Shown one piece after another: positions 19,577-28,323 of a DNA stretch of 47,585 nucleotides. The notes beneath the pieces are model-generated. The model saw nothing but the letters and a program-made list of their open reading frames with translations, was not told the DNA's origin and made no database searches. Position 1 is the stretch's first letter. Each line of letters begins with the position of its first letter. A program made the translations under genes and the position numbers. The DNA lies in NCBI GenBank assembly GCA_902595175.1, contig CACJPB010000003.1, positions 1-47,585 on the forward strand, given 5' to 3'. Source of the stretch: an uncultured Prochlorococcus sp. Its GTDB lineage: Bacteria; Cyanobacteriota; Cyanobacteriia; PCC-6307; Cyanobiaceae.

Positions 19577-21001
19577 TTAGAAATTTGAAATAATTTCTTC
19601 AGCAAAACTGCTACAGGATAATGGTTCTACTTTCGGTTCCATTAAACGAGCTAGATCATAGGTGACTTTTTTTTGCTCTATTGCCTTACTTAAACCATTA
19701 GTAATTAAGTTAGCTGCCTCATCCCAACCAAAATATTCAAGCATCATTACACCACTAAGAATTACTGAGCCTGGATTAATCTTATTTAAGCCTGCATGTT
19801 TTGGAGCAGTACCGTGCGTAGCTTCGAAAATTGCTGCATTATCTCCAATATTTGCACCAGGAGCCATACCTAAGCCGCCAACTATTGCTGCAGCTGCATC
19901 AGAAACGTAGTCTCCATTAAGGTTTAAGGTTGCAAGAATTGAATATTCTTGAGGTCTAGTTTGAATTTGTTGAAATATACTATCAGCTATCCGATCATCA
20001 ACAAGAATAAGTTCTTTCCATTTCCCATCTCCGTGAGAATTTGATATTGATGCAATAACTTCTTTAATTTCTTCGCAAATGAATGCTTTTTTGTTATTTG
20101 TAAGCTTGTCAAAACCTGGTTCAATTTTTCGAGCATTATTTTCAATTGTAATTTCTGGATTTTTCTGAATATTATCTAAAATCCAGCTTTCTCTTTCTGT
20201 AATGCAATCATCTCTAAATTCATTTACTGCTAATTCATATCCCCAATCTCTAAATGCACCTTCTGTATATTTCATAATATTTCCTTTATGTACAAGCGTG
20301 ACATGCCTTTTATCTCCGGATAATCTTTTAGCATGTTCAATAGCTTTTCTAATATGTCTTTGGCTACCAGATTTACTTACCGGTTTTATTCCAATACCTG
20401 ATCCGTCTGGTATGGATCTATTTTTTAAATTTTTACTTTTTGGTATGACGATGTTATTTAAGTGATTAATTAATTCAAGACAATTATTATCCTCCGCTTC
20501 CCATTCAATTCCCATGTAGATATCCTCAGTATTTTCTCTATAAACAATAACGTCTAAATTTTGAGGATTTTTGTGAGGGCTTGGAGTTCCTGAATAATAT
20601 TTGCATGGTCTAACACAGCTGTATAAATCAAATATTTGCCTTAATGCAACATTAAGAGATCTAATACCTCCACCGATGGGAGTCGTTAAAGGACCTTTGA
20701 TGGCTACACCAAAGTGTTTAATTGCTTCAATAGTATCTTGAGGGAGGTAGTTATATGTTCCATAAAGTTCACAAGCTTCATCGCCTGCATAGACTTTAAA
20801 CCAATTAATTTTCCTTGCATCTCCATAGCTTTTTTTAATCGCTGAATCAAGAACTATTTGAGTTGCAGGCCAAATATCAACTCCAGTACCATCACCTCTA
20901 ATAAATGGGACAATTGGATTATTAGGAACGTTCGGTTTGCCTTGATTAAAAGTTATTATCTCGCCTTCATTAGGTAAAGTTAATTTTTCAAAGTTTGGCA
21001 T
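19577..21001 (-). CDS. icd: Isocitrate dehydrogenase (NADP+)
   Basis: Icd makes 2-oxoglutarate from isocitrate and so supplies the carbon skeleton for nitrogen assimilation; in cyanobacteria with an incomplete classical TCA cycle this is its main role. The 474 residues match cyanobacterial Icd, which is longer than E. coli Icd because of an insertion (about residues 285-325). Substrate motif GGGIRSLNVALRQ, REN of YRENTEDIYMG and the NADP site ATHGTAPKHAG are visible. Start ATG at 21001 matches the usual N-terminus. Confidence 0.97.
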   Translation of the reverse strand: MPNFEKLTLPNEGEIITFNQGKPNVPNNPIVPFIRGDGTGVDIWPATQIVLDSAIKKSYGDARKINWFKVYAGDEACELYGTYNYLPQDTIEAIKHFGVAIKGPLTTPIGGGIRSLNVALRQIFDLYSCVRPCKYYSGTPSPHKNPQNLDVIVYRENTEDIYMGIEWEAEDNNCLELINHLNNIVIPKSKNLKNRSIPDGSGIGIKPVSKSGSQRHIRKAIEHAKRLSGDKRHVTLVHKGNIMKYTEGAFRDWGYELAVNEFRDDCITERESWILDNIQKNPEITIENNARKIEPGFDKLTNNKKAFICEEIKEVIASISNSHGDGKWKELILVDDRIADSIFQQIQTRPQEYSILATLNLNGDYVSDAAAAIVGGLGMAPGANIGDNAAIFEATHGTAPKHAGLNKINPGSVILSGVMMLEYFGWDEAANLITNGLSKAIEQKKVTYDLARLMEPKVEPLSCSSFAEEIISNF

Positions 21002-21116
21002 AGCATCGAATTAATAGAAGATAACCCATTGAAATTCCTCGTATTGTAATTTGCGATGAGTTATTTTCTTTAAAACCTAGAAATTTATTATTCAAATGTG
21101 AATAGATAATTGTTTA

Positions 21117-21644
21117 TTGATCAGCATTTCAACATCTTTATTAAAAGAAAAAGAAGTTAATAAGCAAGTTAAAGCAAATTATGTCATTTTTCAAAAAAGT
21201 ACTCTGCTACTTATGAATGCGAGTTCAAATGTAAGCAATGTTGAAATAGCTAATAAAATAGCTTCCACTGCAGCTTTGTTTCGAAAATATTTTCCAGATG
21301 CAAGCGTAAACTTTAGTCCCTGGGACAACTCAAATAATGAATCCATGCAAGATAGTATTGATTTTGCGTTTCATTTCCCTGGTTGGAGTCCTCTTATTGA
21401 ATGTAGAGCAATACTCCTACAATTAAGAATTGAAAATTATAATAATGGCAGAGTCCCTAAATTGTTGGGAATAATAATGCGGGGCATGATTGTTCCTTCC
21501 GAGAGATGGAGAGTGGCTACCATCGGTGATTGGGAAATGACTGGCACTCATCTACCGCAAAAGGAACAAAAAGATAACCTTTTTTTGGTTTGCAAAGAAC
21601 TTTATAAGCTATTTTCTACTACATCTGCAGGTAACAAAAATTAG
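21117..21644 (+). CDS. Conserved hypothetical protein upstream of the bilin operon
   Basis: Not recognised. As drawn, it starts at a TTG and gives 175 residues; an ATG at 21213 (MNASSNVSN) would give 143 residues and is a real alternative. The middle region has conserved-looking motifs FHFPGWSPLIECRAILLQL and LGIIMRGMIVPSERWRVATIGDWEMTG, which suggest a folded globular domain without membrane helices. It lies 56 bp upstream of ho1 in the same direction, but a separate promoter is possible. Confidence 0.65.
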   Translation: MISISTSLLKEKEVNKQVKANYVIFQKSTLLLMNASSNVSNVEIANKIASTAALFRKYFPDASVNFSPWDNSNNESMQDSIDFAFHFPGWSPLIECRAILLQLRIENYNNGRVPKLLGIIMRGMIVPSERWRVATIGDWEMTGTHLPQKEQKDNLFLVCKELYKLFSTTSAGNKN

Positions 21645-21700
21645 CTGTTTTATGTATTTTCCTTGTAGATTAAATACACTTACAAAATAATTCAAAATAT

Positions 21701-22411
21701 ATGGCAGTTGCTCTTGCAGGACAATTAAGAGAAGGGACAAAAAAATCCCACACTATGGCAGAAAATACTGGCTTTGTGGCTTGTTTTTTAAAAGGAGTTG
21801 TTGAAAAAAATTCTTATAGAAAATTAATTAGTGATTTATATTTTGTTTATGAAGCTATGGAAGAAGAAATTGAAAGACTGGTCAATGAGGAACATCCGGT
21901 AATAAAACCTATAGGTTTTAAATCGTTATTCAGGAGAGAAACTCTTATAAATGATCTTAAATTTTATTTTGGTGAAAACTGGAAGAATGAAATTAATATT
22001 TCTCACTCAGCAAAAGAATATGTTGAAAGAATCCGAGAGGTTGCAAAAAATTCCCCAGAGCTATTAGTTGGTCACCATTACACTCGCTATATAGGAGATT
22101 TATCTGGGGGTCAAATCTTGAAAAGGATCGCTAAAAAAGCATTAAATTTGCAGGGAAATGATGGTTTAAATTTTTATGAGTTTGAATTAATTGCTGATGA
22201 AAAAAAATTCAAGGAAGAATATTCCCTTACTTTGAATCAACTTCCAATAAATCAAAAGACTGCTGATCAAATTATTGATGAAGCTAATCAAGCTTTTACT
22301 TACAATATGAAAATGTTTAAGGAACTTGAAGGTAACTTAATTGCTGTTTTAGGTAAGATTGTATTCAATTACATAACAAAAAAAGTTAGGAAAGGAAGTA
22401 CCGAAACCTAA
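21701..22411 (+). CDS. ho1: Heme oxygenase
   Basis: Opens heme to biliverdin IX-alpha, CO and iron using ferredoxin electrons, the first step in bilin synthesis. The 236-residue protein has the proximal heme ligand H17 in [11 protein letters not shown] and the distal-helix motif [15 protein letters not shown] near residue 132. Length and motifs fit cyanobacterial HO1. It is the first gene of a tight unit: pebA starts 5 bp later and pebB abuts pebA, so biliverdin can be reduced by the next two enzymes. Confidence 0.97.
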   Translation: MAVALAGQLREGTKKSHTMAENTGFVACFLKGVVEKNSYRKLISDLYFVYEAMEEEIERLVNEEHPVIKPIGFKSLFRRETLINDLKFYFGENWKNEINISHSAKEYVERIREVAKNSPELLVGHHYTRYIGDLSGGQILKRIAKKALNLQGNDGLNFYEFELIADEKKFKEEYSLTLNQLPINQKTADQIIDEANQAFTYNMKMFKELEGNLIAVLGKIVFNYITKKVRKGSTET

Positions 22412-22416
22412 TATTT

Positions 22417-23127
22417 ATGTTTGATTCATTAGTTGATTTCCTTAAAACCAATATTGATGAATTAAACGGTCATGAAGTACAAATATCTAGCGAATTCAAA
22501 GAACATCACAATGAAGACTCAAAATATATTATTAAAAATTGGCTTTTTTCATCTCCCGAATATAGAAAGTGGCGAATAACAAGATTAGATGGTGGCAAAA
22601 AACTGCAAGTGTTTAATACGGTCGCATATCCTAATTTTGATAGTGAAATCCCCATTTTAGGAGCTGATATTTTGTGGTTTGGAACTTCTCAAAAGTTATT
22701 AGCAATACTTGATTATCAACCTTTAATTCAAGAAGGCAAATATCTTGAAAAATATTGTTCAAGTTTAGGTTTTATTAAGAAAAAATATTCTGCTTTTGAT
22801 AATAATAAAATGAAGAATTTATATGATTCAAAAAAGTATTTTTCCCCATGGGTGATTATATGTAGGGGAAATAAATTAAATCTTGATAGAGATTTAAACA
22901 ATATATTCCATTCATTTGTAAATAATTATTTGAACATTTATAAATCGAATCCTGGTAATCAATTTTTAAATGCAGAAGAAATAAAGATAAATCAAATTAA
23001 ATATGATAAGTATAGTTTTGAAAAAGACCCTGCTGATAAATTGTTTAAATCTTTTTTTGGAGAAAAATGGACAAAAAAATTTATCAATAAATTTCTATTT
23101 ACATTAAATAATGAGATTATTCATTGA
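22417..23127 (+). CDS. pebA: 15,16-dihydrobiliverdin:ferredoxin oxidoreductase
   Basis: PebA reduces biliverdin IX-alpha at C15-C16 to 15,16-dihydrobiliverdin. The 236-residue protein belongs to the ferredoxin-dependent bilin reductases, with [20 protein letters not shown] (the conserved active-site strand), KKYFSPWVI and [16 protein letters not shown] at the C-terminus. Assignment to PebA rather than PcyA or PebB rests on gene order between ho1 and pebB and on these motifs. It is 5 bp behind ho1 and its TGA abuts the pebB ATG. Confidence 0.95.
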   Translation: MFDSLVDFLKTNIDELNGHEVQISSEFKEHHNEDSKYIIKNWLFSSPEYRKWRITRLDGGKKLQVFNTVAYPNFDSEIPILGADILWFGTSQKLLAILDYQPLIQEGKYLEKYCSSLGFIKKKYSAFDNNKMKNLYDSKKYFSPWVIICRGNKLNLDRDLNNIFHSFVNNYLNIYKSNPGNQFLNAEEIKINQIKYDKYSFEKDPADKLFKSFFGEKWTKKFINKFLFTLNNEIIH

Positions 23128-23889
23128 ATGTTAATACAAGATACTATTTTCTACAGGCCTGATTGGAGATGGCATAACTTTTTAAAATACTTAACTAATA
23201 ATTTAAGTAAATATAACTGTTTAGAAAAAATAATTCCCTCGGAATATTCTTATAAAGATTCAACTTATGGTTCAAAAAAATCAAAAAAAAATGTGAATCT
23301 TTCTACATGGGGTGTAACGCATAAAAAAAGGATTCAATTCGCAAGAGCAGTATGTATCAATAGTCCAAATTATTCTGTTTTAAATTTTTTAATTATTCCT
23401 AATACTATATATAATGTCCCATTTTTTGGAGTAGATTTTGTTTCTCTACCTAATAGTTATTTATTAGTGTTAGATTTTCAGCCTTCATTAAAAATACAAA
23501 ATCAATACAATAATCGGTTGTTAGAAAAACTTATAAAACTCAAAAATCATTGTCATTCATCACTCCCATTAGCTGATAAAATGTCTGGGGATGTAGCTAG
23601 ATTTTTTTCTCCAGGAGTAATATGGTCAAAATTACCAAAGGAAGAAAGAAGTGATTTTTTAATTGCTAATCAGCTTTATAATTCATTTAAGGAATATCTT
23701 GATTTGTATTTGGAAATTCTTTTCGAAAGTAAAGAAGTCAATATTGAACTGCAAAAAGAATTAATAAACGGTCAAAATAATTATTTAAAATATAGAAGAG
23801 ATAACGACCCAGCAAGGCCAATGTTGTCAAGTTTGTTTGGTAAAGAATTTACTGAATCTTTAATTAAAGAAGTTTTATTTACTACTTAA
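23128..23889 (+). CDS. pebB: Phycoerythrobilin:ferredoxin oxidoreductase
   Basis: PebB takes 15,16-dihydrobiliverdin from PebA and reduces the A ring to phycoerythrobilin. The 253-residue protein shows the bilin-reductase pattern [34 protein letters not shown] and [16 protein letters not shown]. It starts directly after the pebA stop, fitting the metabolite channelling known for the PebA-PebB pair. In low-phycobilin Prochlorococcus the product can only serve residual phycoerythrin or a signalling role. Confidence 0.95.
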   Translation: MLIQDTIFYRPDWRWHNFLKYLTNNLSKYNCLEKIIPSEYSYKDSTYGSKKSKKNVNLSTWGVTHKKRIQFARAVCINSPNYSVLNFLIIPNTIYNVPFFGVDFVSLPNSYLLVLDFQPSLKIQNQYNNRLLEKLIKLKNHCHSSLPLADKMSGDVARFFSPGVIWSKLPKEERSDFLIANQLYNSFKEYLDLYLEILFESKEVNIELQKELINGQNNYLKYRRDNDPARPMLSSLFGKEFTESLIKEVLFTT

Positions 23890-23921
23890 AAGTCTTATAA
23901 TTTTATGAAATTTGAAATCAT

Positions 23922-24395
23922 ATGAAAAAAATTTCTGTTCTTTTTGTATGTTTAGGAAATATTTGTAGGTCTCCTGCAGCAGAAGCTATCTTTATAAGTC
24001 TAATTGAGAAGAAGGGCTTAACCGATGCCTTTGATGTAGATTCTGCTGGAACTGGGAGTTGGCATATTGGGAAAAAAGCTGATTCTAGGATGAGAATTGC
24101 GGCAGGAAGAAGAGATATAAATATCTTAAGCAGGGCTCGTCAAATAAATAGCAAAGATTTTGACGAATTTAATTATATTCTTGCGATGGACGATTCAAAT
24201 TTTAGAAATATCCATGATCTTAAAAATAGAACAGCTTCAACTGGTTTTGCATCAATTAAAAAAATACAAGATTTTAGATCAGTTTTTTATGAGCAAGAAG
24301 TTCCTGATCCATATTTTGGAGGTGATGAGGGCTTCGATTATGTCCTCGATATTTTAGAAGACTCAGTAGAGGGTTTTTTGGAAAGTATTTCTTGA
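23922..24395 (+). CDS. Low-molecular-weight protein-tyrosine phosphatase family protein
   Basis: A 157-residue cysteine phosphatase. The P-loop CX5R is C10-LGNIC-R16 near the N-terminus, and the general acid is in VPDPYFGG near residue 128. This is the complete catalytic set of the family. Proteins of this group remove phosphate from tyrosine, or from arginine in some bacteria; which one applies is unknown. It lies 32 bp behind pebB on the same strand, so it may be co-transcribed with the bilin genes, and converges with panC-cmk at a 2 bp gap. Confidence 0.9.
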   Translation: MKKISVLFVCLGNICRSPAAEAIFISLIEKKGLTDAFDVDSAGTGSWHIGKKADSRMRIAAGRRDINILSRARQINSKDFDEFNYILAMDDSNFRNIHDLKNRTASTGFASIKKIQDFRSVFYEQEVPDPYFGGDEGFDYVLDILEDSVEGFLESIS

Positions 24396-24397
24396 AT

Positions 24398-25927
24398 TTA
24401 TTTGATCTCAGTTTCTTTAGGAATCTTGTCATTATATAGATCAATAATTTTATTCACTACCTCATTAATCGTATATCCATCTGTAATAATTTCTATTGCA
24501 TCATTCGCTTTTGTTAGAGGTGAAATTTCCCTATTGGAATCTTCAAAATCTCTTTTTTTTATAAGCTCTTTTAATGTATTAAGGTCTATTTCTTGTGAGT
24601 CTTTACTATTATTATCAGATTGTCTTCTTTTTGCTCTTTCGTCGATGCTAGCTGTTAAAAATATTTTAAGTTCTGCATGAGGAAAAACAGTAGTTCCTAT
24701 ATCTCTTCCTTCAGCTACAAGTCCGCCTGATTCTCCAATTTTTCTTTGTTCTTCTACTAAGAAATTTCTTACTTCTTTTATTGAGGAAATTTTAGAAACG
24801 ATAGAACTTATCTTTTGCGACCTAATTTCTTCTGTAACACAGTAGTTATTAATATAAACCTCTTGATGTGAATTTGTATTCGACTTGAAAACAATAGATA
24901 TATCTTTAAGAATATTCTGTAATTTTTTTTCTTTTTTATAATCAATACTTTCTTTTATCATAAGCCAACTCAATGCTCTATACATCGCTCCTGTATCTAA
25001 ATATAAAAGTTTAAGTTTCTTCGCTATTAACTTTGTTACAGTGCTTTTACCTGAACCTGCAGGACCATCAATTGCAATAATCGGCCTTCTTTTCATTAGA
25101 AAAACGTGATCAATTAATCTTGTCTCTCCACATCTTATCGCACCAGCCAGTAACGAAATATTATCCTCAAGTCTCGCTTTTTGGAGTGTATGAGGGTGTA
25201 AATGTTCTAAATATTCAATTGAAATTTTCTTTGCTGATAGCTTTTTAATTATTTCGTCTAAATTGATTCTTTTTTCTTGTTGAAAATTTTTTTTTGCTTT
25301 TAATAACTCACTTGAAAAGAACCTAATCAATTCTCTTTCGTTTTTTGATAAATGTACATTACGCGAACTTAAAGGTATGCCATCAAAATCCCTTTGTGTA
25401 GGGATAGATTTAATAGCAACATTTAATTTCTTTCTTAGGATGAGATTTTTTAAAATTAAAAGTTGTTGCCAATCTTTTTCTCCTAGGTAAAGATTTTTTG
25501 GCTTGATGAGATTAATTAATCTATAAACTACTGTACAAACGCCATCAAAATGTCCAATTCGATTTGATCCACATAATGCAGAAGATAAATCTATTGGTGC
25601 TTTTAGCAATTTAATATTTTTATTCGGTGGATATATATCTTCATTATTTGGGATGAAGATGACATCTGCGCCATTTGAAAAGGAGATTTTTATATCATCA
25701 TCAATTGTTTTTGGGTAATGCTCTAGATCTAACTTGTTATCAAATTGAAGTGGATTAATAAAAATACTAACTAAATTAACATTAGAATTGTCATTTTTTG
25801 CTGTTGATATTAATTTTATATGTCCATTGTGAAGATTACCCATTGTTGGAATGAAGTTAATTTCACTATTTATATTTCTCCTCCAATTTTCTATTTCTTC
25901 AGTTTTCCTTAAAATTACTTTATTCAC
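24398..25927 (-). CDS. panC/cmk: Bifunctional pantothenate synthetase/cytidylate kinase
   Basis: A 509-residue fusion. Residues 1 to about 275 are pantoate-beta-alanine ligase, which makes pantothenate for CoA, with FIPTMGNLHNGHIKL, FINPLQFD and IPTQRDFDGIPLSSRN. Residues from about 280 are CMP kinase, with the P-loop GPAGSGKST near residue 285, DTGAMYRALSWL and VAEGRDIGTTVFP. This fusion is usual in cyanobacteria, so it is not an assembly error. Both halves look catalytically complete. It is divergent from purM. Confidence 0.97.
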   Translation of the reverse strand: MNKVILRKTEEIENWRRNINSEINFIPTMGNLHNGHIKLISTAKNDNSNVNLVSIFINPLQFDNKLDLEHYPKTIDDDIKISFSNGADVIFIPNNEDIYPPNKNIKLLKAPIDLSSALCGSNRIGHFDGVCTVVYRLINLIKPKNLYLGEKDWQQLLILKNLILRKKLNVAIKSIPTQRDFDGIPLSSRNVHLSKNERELIRFFSSELLKAKKNFQQEKRINLDEIIKKLSAKKISIEYLEHLHPHTLQKARLEDNISLLAGAIRCGETRLIDHVFLMKRRPIIAIDGPAGSGKSTVTKLIAKKLKLLYLDTGAMYRALSWLMIKESIDYKKEKKLQNILKDISIVFKSNTNSHQEVYINNYCVTEEIRSQKISSIVSKISSIKEVRNFLVEEQRKIGESGGLVAEGRDIGTTVFPHAELKIFLTASIDERAKRRQSDNNSKDSQEIDLNTLKELIKKRDFEDSNREISPLTKANDAIEIITDGYTINEVVNKIIDLYNDKIPKETEIK

Positions 25928-26024
25928 TTTGTTTTTAAAAAATAAATCTATTTGATAAATAATTACTGGACAAAAGCAATCTTAGGAGGAAGATCTATAT
26001 AGGGAAGTCTATCATTTTTATTTC

Positions 26025-27068
26025 ATGGATTACAAAACATCAGGTGTTGATATAGAAGCTGGGCGAGAATTTGTTTCTGAAATTAAACAGGCAGTTGAAG
26101 GAACTCATACATCTAATGTGATTGAGGGTATTGGTGGGTTTGGAGGTTTGTTTAGAATTCCTATCGATAGTTTTAAAAAACCAGTTCTAGTTTCAGGAAC
26201 TGATGGCGTTGGAACAAAATTAGAATTAGCCCAAAGTAAAAACTTTCACTTTGAGGTTGGTATTGATTTAGTTGCTATGTGCATGAACGATATCATTACT
26301 AGTGGGGCAAAACCTTTATTTTTTCTAGATTATATTGCCACTGGTAAACTTGATAAGAAACAGTTGTTGAGGGTTGTGCAGGGAATTTCACATGGCTGCG
26401 GAGAAAATAACTGCTCATTACTCGGTGGAGAAACTGCTGAAATGCCTGGATTTTATTCTAAAAATAAGTATGATCTTGCAGGATTTTGTGTTGGAATAGT
26501 TGATGAGGAAAGGCTTATTAATGGTAAAAAAGTTTCTGAAAATGACTTAATAATTGCTTTAAAAAGTAATGGAGTTCATAGTAACGGCTTTAGTTTAGTA
26601 AGAAAAATTATTCAAAACAATAATGAAATAGATAAAGAATTTGAAAAAGTTTCTCACTTAAATTTTTATGATGAGTTATTAAAACCTACAAAAATTTACA
26701 ATAATGTGATTAATCAAATGTTATCTGAAAATATAGAAATAAAAGCGATGTCTCATATTACTGGAGGAGGAATTCCAGAAAATTTACCAAGATGCATACC
26801 TTCTGATTTTATTCCTTATATCAATACCAGTTCTTGGGAAATACCTATTTTATTTAAATTCCTTAAAAAGAAAGGATCGATTCCTGAAAAAGATTTTTGG
26901 AATACTTTCAATCTTGGAGTTGGATTTTGTTTAATTATTGATAAACAATTTAAGGACGTGATATTAAGTATCTGTAAAGATCATGAGATAGATAGTTGGG
27001 AAATTGGAAAGATAGTTCGAAAAAATGATTCAACAATGAGTAAATTTTTGCCAGGAATTTTAACTTAA
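26025..27068 (+). CDS. purM: Phosphoribosylformylglycinamidine cyclo-ligase (AIR synthetase)
   Basis: PurM closes the imidazole ring in purine synthesis, making aminoimidazole ribotide, which is also the substrate of ThiC in this window. The 347-residue protein has the ATP and substrate motifs GTDGVGTKLELA, DLVAMCMNDI, LLGGETAEMPGFY and SNGVHSNGFSLVR. Full length, and the N-terminus MDYKTSGVDIEAG is the usual one for the family. It appears monocistronic. Confidence 0.98.
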   Translation: MDYKTSGVDIEAGREFVSEIKQAVEGTHTSNVIEGIGGFGGLFRIPIDSFKKPVLVSGTDGVGTKLELAQSKNFHFEVGIDLVAMCMNDIITSGAKPLFFLDYIATGKLDKKQLLRVVQGISHGCGENNCSLLGGETAEMPGFYSKNKYDLAGFCVGIVDEERLINGKKVSENDLIIALKSNGVHSNGFSLVRKIIQNNNEIDKEFEKVSHLNFYDELLKPTKIYNNVINQMLSENIEIKAMSHITGGGIPENLPRCIPSDFIPYINTSSWEIPILFKFLKKKGSIPEKDFWNTFNLGVGFCLIIDKQFKDVILSICKDHEIDSWEIGKIVRKNDSTMSKFLPGILT

Positions 27069-27138
27069 ATTTTTTCATCTTTTTAAAATGAAATTTAAAA
27101 AAATATTTTTTATACCCAAATGAAAAAGTTAGGTGTAA

Positions 27139-27144
27139 TATAAT
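27139..27144 (+). promoter_or_regulatory. Candidate -10 element
   Basis: A consensus TATAAT lies 58 bp before the ATG at 27202 in the spacer after purM. No good -35 hexamer is visible at the right distance, so support is weak. A small CCGA/TCGG inverted repeat lies in the leader at about 27155-27168. Confidence 0.35.
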
Positions 27145-27201
27145 AAAATTACCGCCGAATTATATCGGAAGTTTAAGTATTAAGATTTAACCTTTTATTC
27201 A

Positions 27202-27846
27202 ATGCCCTTCGCAAATAATCAAAGAATTACACGTAGACGTAGTTCAGCTGGCCCTACACCGCCAAAAAGACCAATAGGTAATAATTCTGAATCAATTGGT
27301 AGACAGGCCCAAGGCCCAAGGCCAACTTTCTTGACACTAAGGGATCATGGGAAAGTTTTTGTCGCTGATTTACCTAATTTGTCCGATGGTCAATTAGCGC
27401 ATATTAGTAAAGAAGCTAATGAAGTTTTAAATAGTTTGGAAAAAAGACTTAGTGATCTTGAAAATGAACCTAATTTTAGTAATCCTGAAAACGATACGCT
27501 GATAAAAGCCTCTACCAAAAGAGATGTCACACTGAGGTTTATTAAATCAATAGAAGAAGAACAAGAACATAGAAAGAATAATCCTGCTTTACGAGATGCC
27601 GCATCTGAATCTTTACCGAGAACTTTTCTTGAGGTTGCTAGACATAGATTGCCTGGAGCAACTTTTGATTCACTACTTCGAGAGGCTCTTGAAGCTTGTG
27701 CAGTTGATGAGAGTACTGAAGAAAATCAAGTTATTGATGAGCCTAAAGAAACTGTAAAAATTATGGATATACCCTCTTCCAACGCAAATGCTTCACTTGT
27801 TGTTAGTATCGATTCACTTAATGATTCCAAGAATGACTCTATATGA
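27202..27846 (+). CDS. Conserved hypothetical protein, 214 aa
   Basis: Not recognised. The first 40 residues are basic and low-complexity (RITRRRSSAGPTPPKRP). A folded middle part follows, with FLTLRDHGKVFVADLPNLSD, a charged helical segment (residues 60-85) and a C-terminal helical block SLPRTFLEVARHRLPGATF. The last 40 residues are acidic and probably disordered. There are no membrane helices or known catalytic motifs. The basic tail could contact nucleic acid or membrane, but this is only suggestive. A 55-residue gene overlaps its 3' end. Confidence 0.65.
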   Translation: MPFANNQRITRRRSSAGPTPPKRPIGNNSESIGRQAQGPRPTFLTLRDHGKVFVADLPNLSDGQLAHISKEANEVLNSLEKRLSDLENEPNFSNPENDTLIKASTKRDVTLRFIKSIEEEQEHRKNNPALRDAASESLPRTFLEVARHRLPGATFDSLLREALEACAVDESTEENQVIDEPKETVKIMDIPSSNANASLVVSIDSLNDSKNDSI

Positions 27847-28000
27847 TTCAAAACAAGAGTTAATAAGTTTTAAAGATCAAAATAATTCAAAAATTAACCT
27901 TACTTCAGAGAAAGATCCCATTTTATGTAATCATTGCAAAAGGACTGCATCAAATGGTGTTAGATGTTTAGGAATGTGCGTAGCAGATAATGATTACTAA
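27833..28000 (+). CDS. Small four-cysteine protein, 55 aa (possible metal-binding)
   Basis: This short gene overlaps the end of the preceding gene by 14 bp in another frame. I chose the ATG at 27833; a longer in-frame start at 27788 would lie well inside the upstream gene and adds a stretch that looks like frame-shadow. The C-terminal half has C32, C35, C45 and C49 (CNHC and CLGMC), spaced like a small zinc ribbon or knuckle, and ends VADNDY. The N-terminal half is polar. I recall similar short proteins in marine picocyanobacteria but cannot name a family. Function unknown. Confidence 0.55.
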   Translation: MTLYDSKQELISFKDQNNSKINLTSEKDPILCNHCKRTASNGVRCLGMCVADNDY

Positions 28001-28044
28001 AATAATTCAAATTTATATATAAATAATCTTTTTAAAATAATTAA

Positions 28045-28078
28045 TAAATCCATTTAATTTTATTTATTAATGGATTTA
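28045..28078. terminator. Hairpin between convergent transcripts
   Basis: A 10 bp perfect stem, TAAATCCATT at 28045-28054 with AATGGATTTA at 28069-28078, has a 14 nt T-rich loop. It lies between the plus-strand 55-residue gene and the minus-strand tRNA-Cys, where a two-way terminator would be expected. No clear U run follows on either side, so the call is tentative. The rest of 28001-28210 is AT-rich and holds no credible gene. Confidence 0.4.
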
Positions 28079-28210
28079 AGGTATTATTTATCAATAATAA
28101 AGAAAATATTATTTTTCTATTGATCAATAGGTAATTGAAACTTTATACCTTTTATTTGAAATTGAAGTTTTTCGAAAACTTCATAATTAAATTCGTAAAA
28201 AAAATTAATA

Positions 28211-28281
28211 AGGCGGCACCCAGATTCGAACTGGGGATAAAGGATTTGCAATCCTCTGCCTTACCACTTGGCCATGCCGCC
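28211..28281 (-). tRNA. tRNA-Cys (anticodon GCA)
   Basis: On the minus strand the acceptor GGCGGCA pairs with TGCCGCC, the anticodon stem GAGGA/TCCTT (one G-U) encloses TTGCAAA with anticodon GCA, and the T arm is CCCAG-TTCGAAT-CTGGG. Length 71 nt, discriminator U, no encoded CCA. The plus strand across it is open in one frame, which gives a false N-terminal extension to the downstream gene. Confidence 0.96.
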
Positions 28282-28323
28282 GATAAAGATTCGATTGAGT
28301 CTCTTTATGATCTTAACAGTAAG

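Noticed and set aside
24398-25927. panC-cmk fusion as a novel protein or assembly error
   Set aside because: The PanC-Cmk fusion is a known cyanobacterial arrangement, and both halves look intact.
27788-27832. Longer start for the four-cysteine microprotein
   Set aside because: The added residues are a hydrophobic frame-shadow of the upstream gene's 3' end. The ATG at 27833 gives a small overlap and a polar N-terminus, which is more plausible.
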